A stretch of 64,000 nucleotides of DNA from NCBI RefSeq assembly GCF_018613695.1, contig NZ_JAGGPR010000003.1:334372-398371 (forward strand), in the 5' to 3' direction. The DNA comes from Arthrobacter sp. ISL-95. GTDB lineage: Bacteria; Actinomycetota; Actinomycetes; Actinomycetales; Micrococcaceae. The stretch's first letter is position 1. Each line of letters opens with the position of its first letter. Below, in pieces: positions 44,602-53,611 of the stretch. The notes below the pieces were generated by a model. The model was not told the origin of the DNA and made no database searches. It saw only the letters and a program-made list of their open reading frames with translations. The position numbers were made by a program, and so were the translations under genes.

Positions 44602-45669
44602 TCAATTCGCTTGGACTGGACTGGCCGAAAGCCCCAGCTCCCGTTCGCCGAGCGGCGCAAAGTAGCCCTCGACGTCGGCCTCCCGGACTTCGGCGAGGGT
44701 CGGCGGCTTCCATTGCGGGTTGCGGTCCTTGTCCACCACCTGCGCGCGGATGCCCTCCCGGAAATCAGGCCCGGCCAGGCACCGCAGCCCCACGCGGTAT
44801 TCCTGGTCAAGCGCCTCCTCCAAAGAGAGTCCCCTGACCCGTCGCAGCGATTCCAAAGCGACCTTTACCGACGTCGGCGATTTCGCCTCGATCGTGTCCG
44901 CTGCAGCGGCTGCGTCGTCGCCCAAAGATCGCAGGCTCCGGACGATCTCTTCCGCGTCGTCATGCACATAAGCGGCGTCGATCCACTCGCGCTGCTCCGC
45001 CAAGGCCGAGTCCGGCGCGGCTTGGGCAAAGCGCTCGACGGCGGCCTCCGCCGTCGAGCCTTCCAACGCTTCCGCCAGCGCGGGCAGGTTTTTGGACGGC
45101 ACGAAGTGGTCCGCGAGCCCCAGGAAGAGCGCGTCCGCACCGGACAAATGTGCTCCGGTCAACGCAGCGTGCGTTCCTGCCTCCCCCGGTGAGCGTGAAA
45201 GCAGTAGCGTGCCGCCGACGTCGGGCACGAATCCGATGGTGGTTTCCGGCATGCCGGTGCGCGTCCGCTCGGTAACTATGCGAACGGAACCGTGCGCCGA
45301 GATGCCCACGCCGCCGCCCAGGACGAGCCCGTCCATGAAAGCGACGTACGGCTTGGGATAGTGCGAGATCAGCGCGTTGAGCCGGTATTCGTCAGCCCAG
45401 AACTCCGCCGTCTCGGTTCCACCGTGCAACATGTCTTTGTAAATCGCCACGATGTCGCCCCCGGCGCACAGCCCACGGTCGCCCGCGCCGCGCAGCAAAA
45501 CGGTGGCAACGGCGTCGTCGTCAGCCCAGGCGGCCAGCTGCTGGAGCATGGCTTTTACCATTCCCAGGTTCAGCGCGTTTACTGCCTTGGGCCGGTTGAG
45601 GGTCACGATGCCGAGGTGGCCGCGACGCTCAAACAGAACGTCTTCTGCCTCTACCTTTTCAGACCCCAT
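44602..45669 (-). CDS. 3-hydroxyisobutyryl-CoA hydrolase
   Basis: This 355-residue crotonase-fold hydrolase frees 3-hydroxyisobutyrate from its CoA ester. Family marks are LLRGAGDRGLCAGGDIVAIY, FMDGLVLGGGVGISAHGS, the catalytic Glu in MPETTIGFVPDVGG and a long C-terminal helical region with ALDQEYRVGLRCLAGPDF. The start A is the last base of the mmsA TGA stop (TGATG), so translation is coupled. It sits between mmsA and mmsB, completing the valine route. Confidence 0.9.
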   Translation of the reverse strand: MGSEKVEAEDVLFERRGHLGIVTLNRPKAVNALNLGMVKAMLQQLAAWADDDAVATVLLRGAGDRGLCAGGDIVAIYKDMLHGGTETAEFWADEYRLNALISHYPKPYVAFMDGLVLGGGVGISAHGSVRIVTERTRTGMPETTIGFVPDVGGTLLLSRSPGEAGTHAALTGAHLSGADALFLGLADHFVPSKNLPALAEALEGSTAEAAVERFAQAAPDSALAEQREWIDAAYVHDDAEEIVRSLRSLGDDAAAAADTIEAKSPTSVKVALESLRRVRGLSLEEALDQEYRVGLRCLAGPDFREGIRAQVVDKDRNPQWKPPTLAEVREADVEGYFAPLGERELGLSASPVQAN

Positions 45670-47168
45670 CAGCTGCCTGCCGGCATGATGAAGCTGGCGC
45701 CCTGGCGAATGCCGGAGGGCCACCGCGACGTCACCGTCTTGGTCTTGGTGTAGAAGCGGAACGCGTCGGCGCCGTGCTGGTTGAGGTCGCCGAAACCGGA
45801 CGCCTTCCAGCCGCCGAACGTGTAGTACGCGATCGGCACGGGGATGGGCACGTTGATGCCCACCATGCCTACCTCAACGCGGCTGGCAAAGTCGCGGGCG
45901 GAGTCGCCGTCGCGGGTGAAAATCGCGACGCCGTTGCCGAACTCATGCTCGCTGCAGAGCCTGAGCGCTTCGTCATAGTCAGCCGCGCGCAGCACGCTGA
46001 GGACGGGACCGAAGATTTCTTCCTTGTAGATCTTCATGTCCTTGGTGACGTTGTCGAAGAGCGTGGGGCCCACCCAGAAGCCGCCGTCGTAGCCGTCCAC
46101 GGTGAGGCCGCGACCATCAGTGACCAGCGTTGCGCCTTCATCAACGCCGGATTGGATGTAGCCCTCGATCCTCTCCTTGGCGGAAGCAGCCACCACGGGG
46201 CCGAAGTCTGAATCCTTGTCCAGGCTGTGGCCCACTTTCAGGTCCTTGACGCGTTCGGTCAGCTTGGCCACCAGAGCGTCCGCGGTTTCCTGCCCAACGG
46301 GCACGGCTACGGAGATCGCCATGCATCGTTCGCCGGCGGATCCGTACCCGGCACCAATCAGGGCGTCGGCAGCCATGTCAAGATCGGCGTCGGGCATGAT
46401 CACCATGTGGTTCTTCGCCCCGCCGAAGCACTGAGCGCGCTTGCCGTGCGCAGCTGCCGTTGCGTAGATGTACTGGGCGATCGGCGTGGAGCCCACAAAG
46501 CCGATGGCCTTCACCCGAGGATCTTCGAGCAGAGCATCCACGGCTTCCTTGTCACCGTTGATCACGTTGAAGACGCCATTGGGCACGCCGGCTTCGCTGT
46601 ACAACTCGGCCAGGCGCAGTGGAACGGAAGGGTCCCGCTCGGAGGGTTTGAGAATGAAGGCGTTTCCGGCTGCGAGCGCAGGACCGGACTTCCAGAGCGG
46701 GATCATGGCCGGGAAGTTGAAGGGCGTGATGCCTGCGACCACACCGAGTGACTGGCGGAGCGAATGGACATCAATCCCTTGGCCGGCGTTGTCCGAGAAT
46801 TCGCCCTTGAGCAGGTGCGGTGCGCCGGCTGAGAATTCCACTACCTCGATACCGCGCTGGATATCGCCCTTGGCGTCCGCGAAGGTCTTACCGTGTTCGG
46901 AGGACAGGAGCTTGGCGAGCTCGTCCATGTTTTCGTTGACCAGGTCCACGAACTTCAGGAGGATGCGCCCCCGGCGTTGGGGGTTCATTGCCGCCCATTC
47001 GAGCTGACCCTTTTCGGCATTTGCGACGGCGTTGCGAACCTCGTCCGCGCTGGCCAGCGGAAGCCGCGCCTGGACCTCGCCCGTGCAGGGATCATAGACA
47101 TCACTGAACCGACCGGATGTGCCGTCGATCCTCTGGCCGTCGACGTAGTGGGAAAGCTCGCGCACCAT
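45669..47168 (-). CDS. mmsA: Methylmalonate-semialdehyde dehydrogenase (CoA-acylating)
   Basis: This 499-residue aldehyde dehydrogenase converts methylmalonate semialdehyde and CoA to propionyl-CoA. It has VAGITPFNFPAMIPLWKSGP, GAKNHMVIMPDADLD and the nucleophile Cys in SAGERCMAISVAVPVG near residue 285, with the C-terminal PIPVPIAYYTFGGWKASGFG typical of MmsA. AAGGAG lies 8 bases before ATG. It is the first gene of the operon, downstream of a 20-bp palindrome and a CRP-like site. Confidence 0.93.
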   Translation of the reverse strand: MVRELSHYVDGQRIDGTSGRFSDVYDPCTGEVQARLPLASADEVRNAVANAEKGQLEWAAMNPQRRGRILLKFVDLVNENMDELAKLLSSEHGKTFADAKGDIQRGIEVVEFSAGAPHLLKGEFSDNAGQGIDVHSLRQSLGVVAGITPFNFPAMIPLWKSGPALAAGNAFILKPSERDPSVPLRLAELYSEAGVPNGVFNVINGDKEAVDALLEDPRVKAIGFVGSTPIAQYIYATAAAHGKRAQCFGGAKNHMVIMPDADLDMAADALIGAGYGSAGERCMAISVAVPVGQETADALVAKLTERVKDLKVGHSLDKDSDFGPVVAASAKERIEGYIQSGVDEGATLVTDGRGLTVDGYDGGFWVGPTLFDNVTKDMKIYKEEIFGPVLSVLRAADYDEALRLCSEHEFGNGVAIFTRDGDSARDFASRVEVGMVGINVPIPVPIAYYTFGGWKASGFGDLNQHGADAFRFYTKTKTVTSRWPSGIRQGASFIMPAGS

Positions 47169-47245
47169 GGTGAAATGCTCCTTTGCATCGGTGAATGACT
47201 GCCGTGCCGCCGGGTGCTGGGACCGTCGCGGAACACGTGACCAAC

Positions 47246-47285
47246 TGTGATCCAGGTCATCTCTGAGTCCGAATATACTCGGACT
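47246..47285 (-). promoter_or_regulatory. mmsA promoter region: 20-bp palindrome and CRP-like site
   Basis: A 20-bp palindrome at 47266-47285 has arms AGTCCGA and TCGGACT with one mismatched centre pair. On the minus strand it holds a -10-like TATATT. Next to it, TGTGATCCAGGTCATC (47246-47261) resembles the CRP/GlxR pattern TGTGA-N6-TCACA. Both lie 78-118 bases before mmsA. Confidence 0.45.
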
Positions 47286-47290
47286 TCCTA

Positions 47291-47863
47291 CTAATTTCCA
47301 GAGGGGTATTTCTCCGTCCCTTGCCCTCCGCTCAGCACATCCGTGCGGGCAGGCCAGTGGCCGGTGACCTGATGAAAATCGATGGCCCGCAAGAGCGGCG
47401 TCATGCCATAGGCCCTGATATTAAGGCTGAGCTTGACGCCCTCGGCCGACTTGACCGTTAGGTACGGCTGCCCCTTCATTGTCTGGAAGCTGTAGTGGGC
47501 AATGTCGCTGTAGGAAAGAAGGTGCTCTTTGCCGAACACGCTGCGGAAGGCCACCTCGAAGTCGCGGGGTGCCACATAGAAGTTGCGGTACATCAGCACG
47601 AAAACCAGTCCGCCCAGAACAAGGGCAACAGCCGTGATCCGGGCCCCCAAAGGAGTAGGAGCATAGGAGAACGAGACCAGGCTCATGAGGAAGCCGAAAC
47701 TCAGGAATACCCAGCCCACAATCGGCACAACCTTGGGCATGCGAACCTGCTCCGGGTACTGCTTGGACCTGTTGGGGTGCTTCCGCGCCCACCAGGCAAT
47801 CGCTGCGATAAACATGGCCACGAACGCCATGATGAGGACCTTGAGGATGGACTCTGCTGACAT
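47291..47863 (-). CDS. Unrecognised membrane protein
   Basis: This 190-residue protein has three predicted membrane spans: about 7-25, 46-66 and 74-92. After them is a soluble domain of about 95 residues (VAPRDFEVAFRSVFGKEHLL, then SDIAHYSFQTMKGQPYLTVK) that looks like a small PH-type or bPH domain. No family is certain. It is followed by the mmsA promoter region and preceded by the photolyase stop. Confidence 0.65.
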   Translation of the reverse strand: MSAESILKVLIMAFVAMFIAAIAWWARKHPNRSKQYPEQVRMPKVVPIVGWVFLSFGFLMSLVSFSYAPTPLGARITAVALVLGGLVFVLMYRNFYVAPRDFEVAFRSVFGKEHLLSYSDIAHYSFQTMKGQPYLTVKSAEGVKLSLNIRAYGMTPLLRAIDFHQVTGHWPARTDVLSGGQGTEKYPSGN

Positions 47864-47906
47864 GAACCCAGCCTATAGCCGACCCCTGCCGAGTCTGCGG
47901 AACCCC

Positions 47907-49301
47907 TCAGTGGACCTCCCTCATCTCCTTGTACGCTTCCAGCGCTTCCGCCCTGGTGGTCTTGAGATCCACAATTCCCTCGGGGTATTCCGGTGTCCCG
48001 AACTCCGGAATCCAGTGGGCGATGTACTTCCCCTGAGGATCGAACTTCACGCGCTGAGCCTCCGGATTGAAGATCCTGAAGAACGGTGAAGCATCCGCCC
48101 CGGAGCCGGCTACCCATTGCCAGTTGGCGGGGTTCGACGCAGGATCGGCATCCACCAGGGTGTCCCAGAACCACTGTTCCCCGAGCTGCCAATGAATGCC
48201 CAGGTTCTTCACCAGGAAACTGGCCGCAACCATGCGGACGCGGTTGTGCATCCAGCCCGTGTGCCACAGCTGCCGCTGCCCCGCGTCCACCATGGGGAAC
48301 CCGGTGCGGCCCTGCTGCCAAGCCCGGAACTCCTCGGGTGCTGACTCGTGGCCGGGATGCTTGTTATTGCCACTGTTATCGCTACCCGGCCACGCCCACG
48401 GAAAGCGATCAAATTCAGTTCGAAGGTTTGCCGTTGCGAGCGTGGGATTGTGGAAGTACTGGTGCCAGCAGAACTCACGCCAGCCTAATTCGGAAGCGTA
48501 AATCGAGGCGCTTTCGGACCGCTTGGAACCTAGGGCATGCCACACCTCAAACGGGCTGAGCTCACCCCAGCGAAGGTAAGGCGAGAGGCAGCTGCTTCCA
48601 TCCGTATCCGGACGGTTGCGGCCCTCGCTGTAGTTGGACAGGCCGTTTGCCACGAATTCGGCGAGCCGCCTGTGCCCGGCGGCGGCGCCCGGCGCCCACA
48701 TTTCGGCCAGTCCCCCGGACCAGTCCGGCTTTGCGGGCAGCAGATGCCACGATTCCAACTGGTCGTACACGGGTAGCTTTCCGGTGAATCCGTGGCCCGC
48801 TTCCGGGACGGCCAGCGGCTCGCGGAAGTCCTGCGCAGAAACGGTCCGCCAGAAAGGGGTGAAGACCTTGTACTGCCCACCCGTCTTGGTGGTCACTTCC
48901 CACGGCTCATGGAGGAGGGAGGCCTGAAAGCTCGCGACATGCAGGCCTGTCTCACCCGCCCAAGCCTTAATGCCGGCGTCGACCGTTCGCTCAGCGGAAC
49001 CGTACCGCCGGTTCCAGAACAGCCCGCCGGCGCCAATCTCCGTCGTGGTTTTATGAACGACGTCCGCTGCCGGCCCACGGCGGAGGAGCAGAGGAACACC
49101 AAGCTTGTCCAACTCCTCGCGGAGCTTGGTCAGCGAGTGGTGGAGCCACCAGCGCGCAGCGCCGCCGTGGGGGCGGATACCGGGCGATTCTTCGTCAAGG
49201 ACGTAGAGGGCAACGGCCGCGCCGTCGTCGACGGCGGCACGCAAGGCCGGGTTATCGGCGACCCGCAGATCGTCGCGAAACCAAACGATGGACGGTTTCA
49301 T
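47907..49301 (-). CDS. phrB: Deoxyribodipyrimidine photolyase
   Basis: This 464-residue class I photolyase repairs UV-induced cyclobutane dimers with blue light. The antenna-binding domain begins SIVWFRDDLRVADNPALRAA. The FAD domain shows SELGWREFCWHQYFHNP, GFPMVDAGQRQLWHTGWMHN and DADPASNPANWQWVAGSGAD with RIFNPEAQRVKFDP. The tryptophans of the electron-transfer chain appear in these blocks. AAAGG lies 5 bases before ATG. Confidence 0.94.
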   Translation of the reverse strand: MKPSIVWFRDDLRVADNPALRAAVDDGAAVALYVLDEESPGIRPHGGAARWWLHHSLTKLREELDKLGVPLLLRRGPAADVVHKTTTEIGAGGLFWNRRYGSAERTVDAGIKAWAGETGLHVASFQASLLHEPWEVTTKTGGQYKVFTPFWRTVSAQDFREPLAVPEAGHGFTGKLPVYDQLESWHLLPAKPDWSGGLAEMWAPGAAAGHRRLAEFVANGLSNYSEGRNRPDTDGSSCLSPYLRWGELSPFEVWHALGSKRSESASIYASELGWREFCWHQYFHNPTLATANLRTEFDRFPWAWPGSDNSGNNKHPGHESAPEEFRAWQQGRTGFPMVDAGQRQLWHTGWMHNRVRMVAASFLVKNLGIHWQLGEQWFWDTLVDADPASNPANWQWVAGSGADASPFFRIFNPEAQRVKFDPQGKYIAHWIPEFGTPEYPEGIVDLKTTRAEALEAYKEMREVH

Positions 49302-49337
49302 GAGTACCTTTCAGCGAAAGCCCCTTGGAAACAGGAA

Positions 49338-49375
49338 CAGCCCATGCCCCCTAAGAATCCTAGGGGCATGGGCTG
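49338..49375. terminator. Hairpin terminator
   Basis: A perfect 13-bp stem pairs CAGCCCATGCCCC (49338-49350) with GGGGCATGGGCTG (49363-49375) around a 12-base loop. It lies just beyond the stop of the 49395 gene, so it probably ends that transcript before phrB. Confidence 0.7.
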
Positions 49376-49394
49376 GAAGCTCGCCGGTATGAAA

Positions 49395-49733
49395 TCAGGC
49401 GATGGAAGCCAACGCTTGTTGGCGGATCTCAGAAGCCGGGATATCAGCTTCTGTTTCGCTCCACAGGGGAACGCTATTCACCACGTAGTCTCTGGCGGCC
49501 GGACCCACCATGGTCATGCCGGGGTAGATCCTCCGGCCATTTTCTTTGATTGGCTTGTGGCCCTCGAGTTCCAGAGCGGTCTTGAAGGCGGAGTCGGGAA
49601 TGGGGATTTTGCGTCCTAGGACACACCAGCTGATGTACAGGCCGTAGAAAGTGTCAAAGTCCAAGCCGTTCTCAGTGTCGTCCTCAAACACCACGCAGTC
49701 GCGAATAAAGCTGCCAATTTGGGTGTCGGTCAT
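49395..49733 (-). CDS. Small protein resembling the C-terminal tail of phage/plasmid primases
   Basis: This 112-residue protein reads IGSFIRDCVVFEDDTENGLD, then FYGLYISWCVLGRKIPIPDS and AFKTALELEGHKPIKENGRR. The pattern, an acidic start, a YxxYxxWC helix and an FxxxLxxxG-basic-R wing, is like the winged-helix tail that follows D5/P4-type primase helicases. Here it stands alone with no helicase. It could be a stand-alone DNA-binding protein or a prophage remnant. The function is not known. Confidence 0.55.
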   Translation of the reverse strand: MTDTQIGSFIRDCVVFEDDTENGLDFDTFYGLYISWCVLGRKIPIPDSAFKTALELEGHKPIKENGRRIYPGMTMVGPAARDYVVNSVPLWSETEADIPASEIRQQALASIA

Positions 49734-50013
49734 TACGGGGCCTCCGGCGTCGGAAGAAATATCGGGCCGCCGGGCTGCATCAGCGAATGTCCTGTTCCCT
49801 CACTATAGACCCGTTCCGGTTGCGCGGACGAGGAAATGAGGTTAACTCTGGGTTGCATGCTGGAATTATCCGCCGTGGATGCGCCGGGATTCCCGGCTGA
49901 CTCTGGTGCCCGCACGCTCCCCGGCGTACCGTCAGTTACATCCATGCAGGAGGCCGCCACGGACGGGCCACCAGGCTCAAGCGATCCGCAGGCTCAGTGG
50001 TAAGGAGCATGAA

Positions 50014-52182
50014 GTGGCTGGATGGAATGCCGACACAGCAGCGGGGCCGCTGGGCTCTGGAACTGTCACGTTGGTGGAGGGCTCGTCCTTCTGCATTTCT
50101 TCTGCCAACGGGGACATCCACCCCGGGCTTCCCCACGGCGTCTTCCATCTGGACACCCGCATACTGTCCCGATGGGAACTGACCGTCAACGGCCAGATGC
50201 TCGAACCGTTGGCAGCTGAAACCCGGGAACCTTACCGTGCCATGTTTGCGGGCCGGGTACCTCGTCCGGATGGGTACGCGGACAGCCCCTTGCTGGTGGA
50301 ACGGCTGCGGGAGGTCGGGGCGGGAATCCTTGAAGAGATCACGGTCCGCAACTATTCCAAACGGCCCGCGGAGTGCCGGATCCTGCTGACTGCAGAGTCG
50401 GATTTCGCGGACCTCTTTGAAGTGAAGGAAGCCCGCGTCACCCGGGAGTGGACGGAAACCCGAGTCCCGGACGGCGATTCCCTGGAGATCCGCGGAAAGT
50501 GGGAGGGCATCCGCAAGGGCGTGGTCATCCGGGCCGAGGGCGCCGGCGCCGGGGCCAGGGCGTTGGGTTTCACGGCCAAGATTCCACCTTCGGGCAGCTG
50601 GAGCACCCGGGTGAGCGTCGTGCCCACCGATGGTGCAGTTCCTTCCCTTGGCGGTGCCAGGCCTTTCGCCCACCCGCCCCGCGGCGAGATGTCTCCCAGC
50701 GATCGTCGCCGGGAGGAATGGGTGGCCAAAATTCCCCGCCTGCAGGTGGGGAATCGCTCCATCGAACGCACCCTGAGACGCAGCTATGAGGATCTGGGCG
50801 CTTTGAGGATCCAGGACCCGGACCATCCCAGCAGGGTGGTTGTGGCCGCCGGAGCGCCCTGGTTCATGACCCTGTTTGGGCGCGATTCCTTATGGGCGTC
50901 GGAGATGGCGTTGGCCGTTGACCCATCCTTGGCCTTGGGAACCCTCCGTACGCTGGCTGACCGTCAGGGAACGGTGGTGGACACCACCAGCGAGGAAGAA
51001 CCGGGCAAGATTCTGCATGAAGTCCGGCTGGATGTCTCCAGCGGTCTGGCTCTGGGCGGCAAATCCGCGTACTACGGCAGCGTCGACGCCACTCCCCTCT
51101 TCGTCACGGTCCTGGGTTCAGTCAGCCGCTGGGGATTCGCCAAGGATGTGATTTCGGAGCTGCTCCCCAACGCTGATCGCGCGCTCGAATGGATCAGGGA
51201 CTACGGAGACCGGGATGGCGATGGCTTCGTGGAGTACGGGCGCCCCAACGAGCACGGGCTCATCAACCAGGGCTGGAAAGACTCCTGGGACGGGATCAAC
51301 TTTGCCGATGGCACCATCGCCGAGCCGCCGTTGGCGCTTTGCGAAGTCCAGGCATACGTTCACGGCGCCTACATGGCGCGCGCATGGATGGCGTACGACG
51401 ACGGCGACCTCACCTTGGCAGCTGAACTCCGGGAACGCGCGGATCGCCTGAAGAAGAAGTTCAACGAGGAGTTTTGGCTCCCGGACAAGGGCTACTACGC
51501 GGTGGCCCTTGATAAGGACAAGCGGCCCGTGGATGCCTGTGCTTCAAACATGGGGCATTGCTTGTGGTTTGGCCTGGTTGATGAAGACAAGGCTCCCCTG
51601 GTGGTGGAGCGGCTGATGTCTCCGGAAATGTTCAGCGGCTGGGGCGTCCGGACACTGGCCAGCGACATGGGCGCCTACAACCCTGCCAGTTATCACAATG
51701 GATCGGTCTGGCCACATGACAACGCGCTGATAGCGGCCGGGCTGCTCCGTTACGGCTTCGTGGAGGAGGCGCAGCGTATCGCCACGGCCCTTTTTGAAGC
51801 TGCCGAGTTTTCGGGCGGCAGGCTCCCCGAACTCTTCTGCGGTTTTGACCGCGAACAGTTCAGGGAGCCCGTGCCGTACCCCACGGCCTGCTCCCCACAA
51901 GCATGGGCTGCAACTACTCCCATCCAGCTGATCACCGGACTCATGCGCTACGACGCCCACATTTCTTTGGGCGGTGTCTGGCTCGATCCAGTATTGCCGG
52001 AGTCTTACGGTGACCTGCACATCAGCAACGCCCCCATGGGAAGCGGACGCATCACTATCGACGTCATCGGTTCTACATCCCAGGTCCAGGGACTTCCGGA
52101 CGGCCTGACACTCCACCGTGCGCAACGGCCGTGGATCACCGAGCTCGTGGAAAAGGCCGAGCTGAGGCGCGCCGATCCTTAG
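50014..52182 (+). CDS. Amylo-alpha-1,6-glucosidase-like (glycogen debranching) enzyme
   Basis: This protein is about 722 residues. The N-terminal half is a GDE-N type beta-rich domain (LVEGSSFCISSANGDIHPGL, HGVFHLDTRILSRWEL). From about 300 the (alpha/alpha)6 barrel follows, with PWFMTLFGRDSLWASEMALA, KIPHEVR-like KILHEVRLDVSSGL, DSWDGINFADG and SYHNGSVWPHDNALIAAGLL. Such enzymes cut alpha-1,6 bonds or store-linked glucosides. Start is GTG with AAGGAG 6 bases upstream; the frame is open earlier but lacks a site. It is convergent with gbcB. Confidence 0.82.
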   Translation: MAGWNADTAAGPLGSGTVTLVEGSSFCISSANGDIHPGLPHGVFHLDTRILSRWELTVNGQMLEPLAAETREPYRAMFAGRVPRPDGYADSPLLVERLREVGAGILEEITVRNYSKRPAECRILLTAESDFADLFEVKEARVTREWTETRVPDGDSLEIRGKWEGIRKGVVIRAEGAGAGARALGFTAKIPPSGSWSTRVSVVPTDGAVPSLGGARPFAHPPRGEMSPSDRRREEWVAKIPRLQVGNRSIERTLRRSYEDLGALRIQDPDHPSRVVVAAGAPWFMTLFGRDSLWASEMALAVDPSLALGTLRTLADRQGTVVDTTSEEEPGKILHEVRLDVSSGLALGGKSAYYGSVDATPLFVTVLGSVSRWGFAKDVISELLPNADRALEWIRDYGDRDGDGFVEYGRPNEHGLINQGWKDSWDGINFADGTIAEPPLALCEVQAYVHGAYMARAWMAYDDGDLTLAAELRERADRLKKKFNEEFWLPDKGYYAVALDKDKRPVDACASNMGHCLWFGLVDEDKAPLVVERLMSPEMFSGWGVRTLASDMGAYNPASYHNGSVWPHDNALIAAGLLRYGFVEEAQRIATALFEAAEFSGGRLPELFCGFDREQFREPVPYPTACSPQAWAATTPIQLITGLMRYDAHISLGGVWLDPVLPESYGDLHISNAPMGSGRITIDVIGSTSQVQGLPDGLTLHRAQRPWITELVEKAELRRADP

Positions 52183-52201
52183 CAAGCCAATCCCCTGGGA
52201 T

Positions 52202-53611
52202 CTAGGCGTCAATCACCATGTCGGTCCGTGCGGTGGAGCAGCAGGGAAGGAACTTTCCTGCATCGATCTCACGCGCCCGAATGCCGCCTTGGTGATTCAT
52301 CTCCACTTCCCCTGAAAGTTTGACCACCTTGCAGGAGCCGCACATGCCCTCCTTGCAGTTGGCACCGATCCTGACGCCCGCACGCTGGGCCGGGCCCAGA
52401 ATGTGCTCGGTGGGATCCACACGCACATTGATGCCAGTGCGCATGAAGGAGAGTGTGAGGCTTCCCGTTCCCACTGTCTCGAAGCTCGAAGCATCGGGAG
52501 TTGAGACCTCCGCTCCCGCCTCCGAACCGCCGTCGGATGCTTCAGGTGCATCCGGGTCAATGGTTTCCAGCGGCAGCCCCGTGGCCTTCAGGGGCCCTTC
52601 GGCGTCGTAGCCGGGCTCGTAGAGCCCGAACGCTGTGGGCTGACCCTCGTAGTAGCCCTCTGCGGAGTCCGCGATTTCCTCGGCGATTTCCTCGGCTATG
52701 TCCACCGCAAGGGCAAGCTCTGCCTGGTACTCAAGGATGGTCTGGCGATCTCCCGTGAAGAATTCCATGTGGATGGAGGTATCGTCCACGCCCACGTTCC
52801 CCAGGAGTTCGGTGGCGGTATTCAGGTAGCCCTCAGGGCCACACGCATACACCTGCCGGCCATTGGCATCCGGGGCCACCTCGTCCAGCATGGCCGCAGT
52901 CAGCCGTCCACTCAGCCCTTCCCAGCCCTCGGGTATGCTGCGATCGCCCAGGGAGTAGAAGACCTTGATGCGTGAATCCACGGACGCTATGTAGGCCAGT
53001 TCCTTGTTGAAGGCAAACCCTCCGGCTTCCGCTCCGTGGTACAGCACCACCACATCGGCCTGTCCCGGCAGCGAGTGGATGGTCCGCACCATGGACATGA
53101 TGGGCGTGATGCCCGCACCGGCGGCCAGCAGGAGGTACCGTGCCCGCCGGTCCGCGTCGGGCAGGTGGAATGCCCCTACCGGACCGAGCATTTCAAGGAC
53201 CGTGCCCGGCTTGATGTTCTCGTGCACCCACGGTGAAACCTGGCCTGCAGCATCGCGTTTGACCGTGATGTCGAAGGTCCACGGCTTGGTGGGCGCGCTG
53301 GACAGCGAGTAGCTGCGGTCCAACGGGTCCTGGTCCTCGCCGTTCACAGGGAAAGCAACGTTGACATACTGACCGGCACGGAATGCCAGGGGCGCACCGT
53401 CGGAGCGACGGAACACGAAGGTCATCATTCCGCCCACTTCGGGAACAATCTCCACGCATTCGGCCATGAACTCCTGCGGATGCCAGGGACCCAGCGCACG
53501 GGCTGCGCTGGCGGGTCCCTCGGTGCTTCCCATCACCCTGTTCCACGGCATTTCAAGGCCGCGAATGCGATGTGGCTCCTGGACTACCGTCTCAGTGAGG
53601 AGTTCGGTCAT
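52202..53611 (-). CDS. gbcB: Glycine betaine monooxygenase reductase subunit
   Basis: This 469-residue reductase passes electrons from NAD(P)H through FAD and a 2Fe-2S centre to the Rieske oxygenase. The FAD domain shows LDRSYSLSSAPTKPW, the NAD domain YLLLAAGAGITPIMSMVR, and the C-terminal plant-type ferredoxin has its Cys ligands in GANCKEGMCGSCKVVKLSG with the fourth in FLPCCS. An acidic insert (about 300-360) separates the last two domains. It overlaps gbcA by an ATGA. The betaine role rests on the gbcA partner and neighbours. Confidence 0.87.
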   Translation of the reverse strand: MTELLTETVVQEPHRIRGLEMPWNRVMGSTEGPASAARALGPWHPQEFMAECVEIVPEVGGMMTFVFRRSDGAPLAFRAGQYVNVAFPVNGEDQDPLDRSYSLSSAPTKPWTFDITVKRDAAGQVSPWVHENIKPGTVLEMLGPVGAFHLPDADRRARYLLLAAGAGITPIMSMVRTIHSLPGQADVVVLYHGAEAGGFAFNKELAYIASVDSRIKVFYSLGDRSIPEGWEGLSGRLTAAMLDEVAPDANGRQVYACGPEGYLNTATELLGNVGVDDTSIHMEFFTGDRQTILEYQAELALAVDIAEEIAEEIADSAEGYYEGQPTAFGLYEPGYDAEGPLKATGLPLETIDPDAPEASDGGSEAGAEVSTPDASSFETVGTGSLTLSFMRTGINVRVDPTEHILGPAQRAGVRIGANCKEGMCGSCKVVKLSGEVEMNHQGGIRAREIDAGKFLPCCSTARTDMVIDA

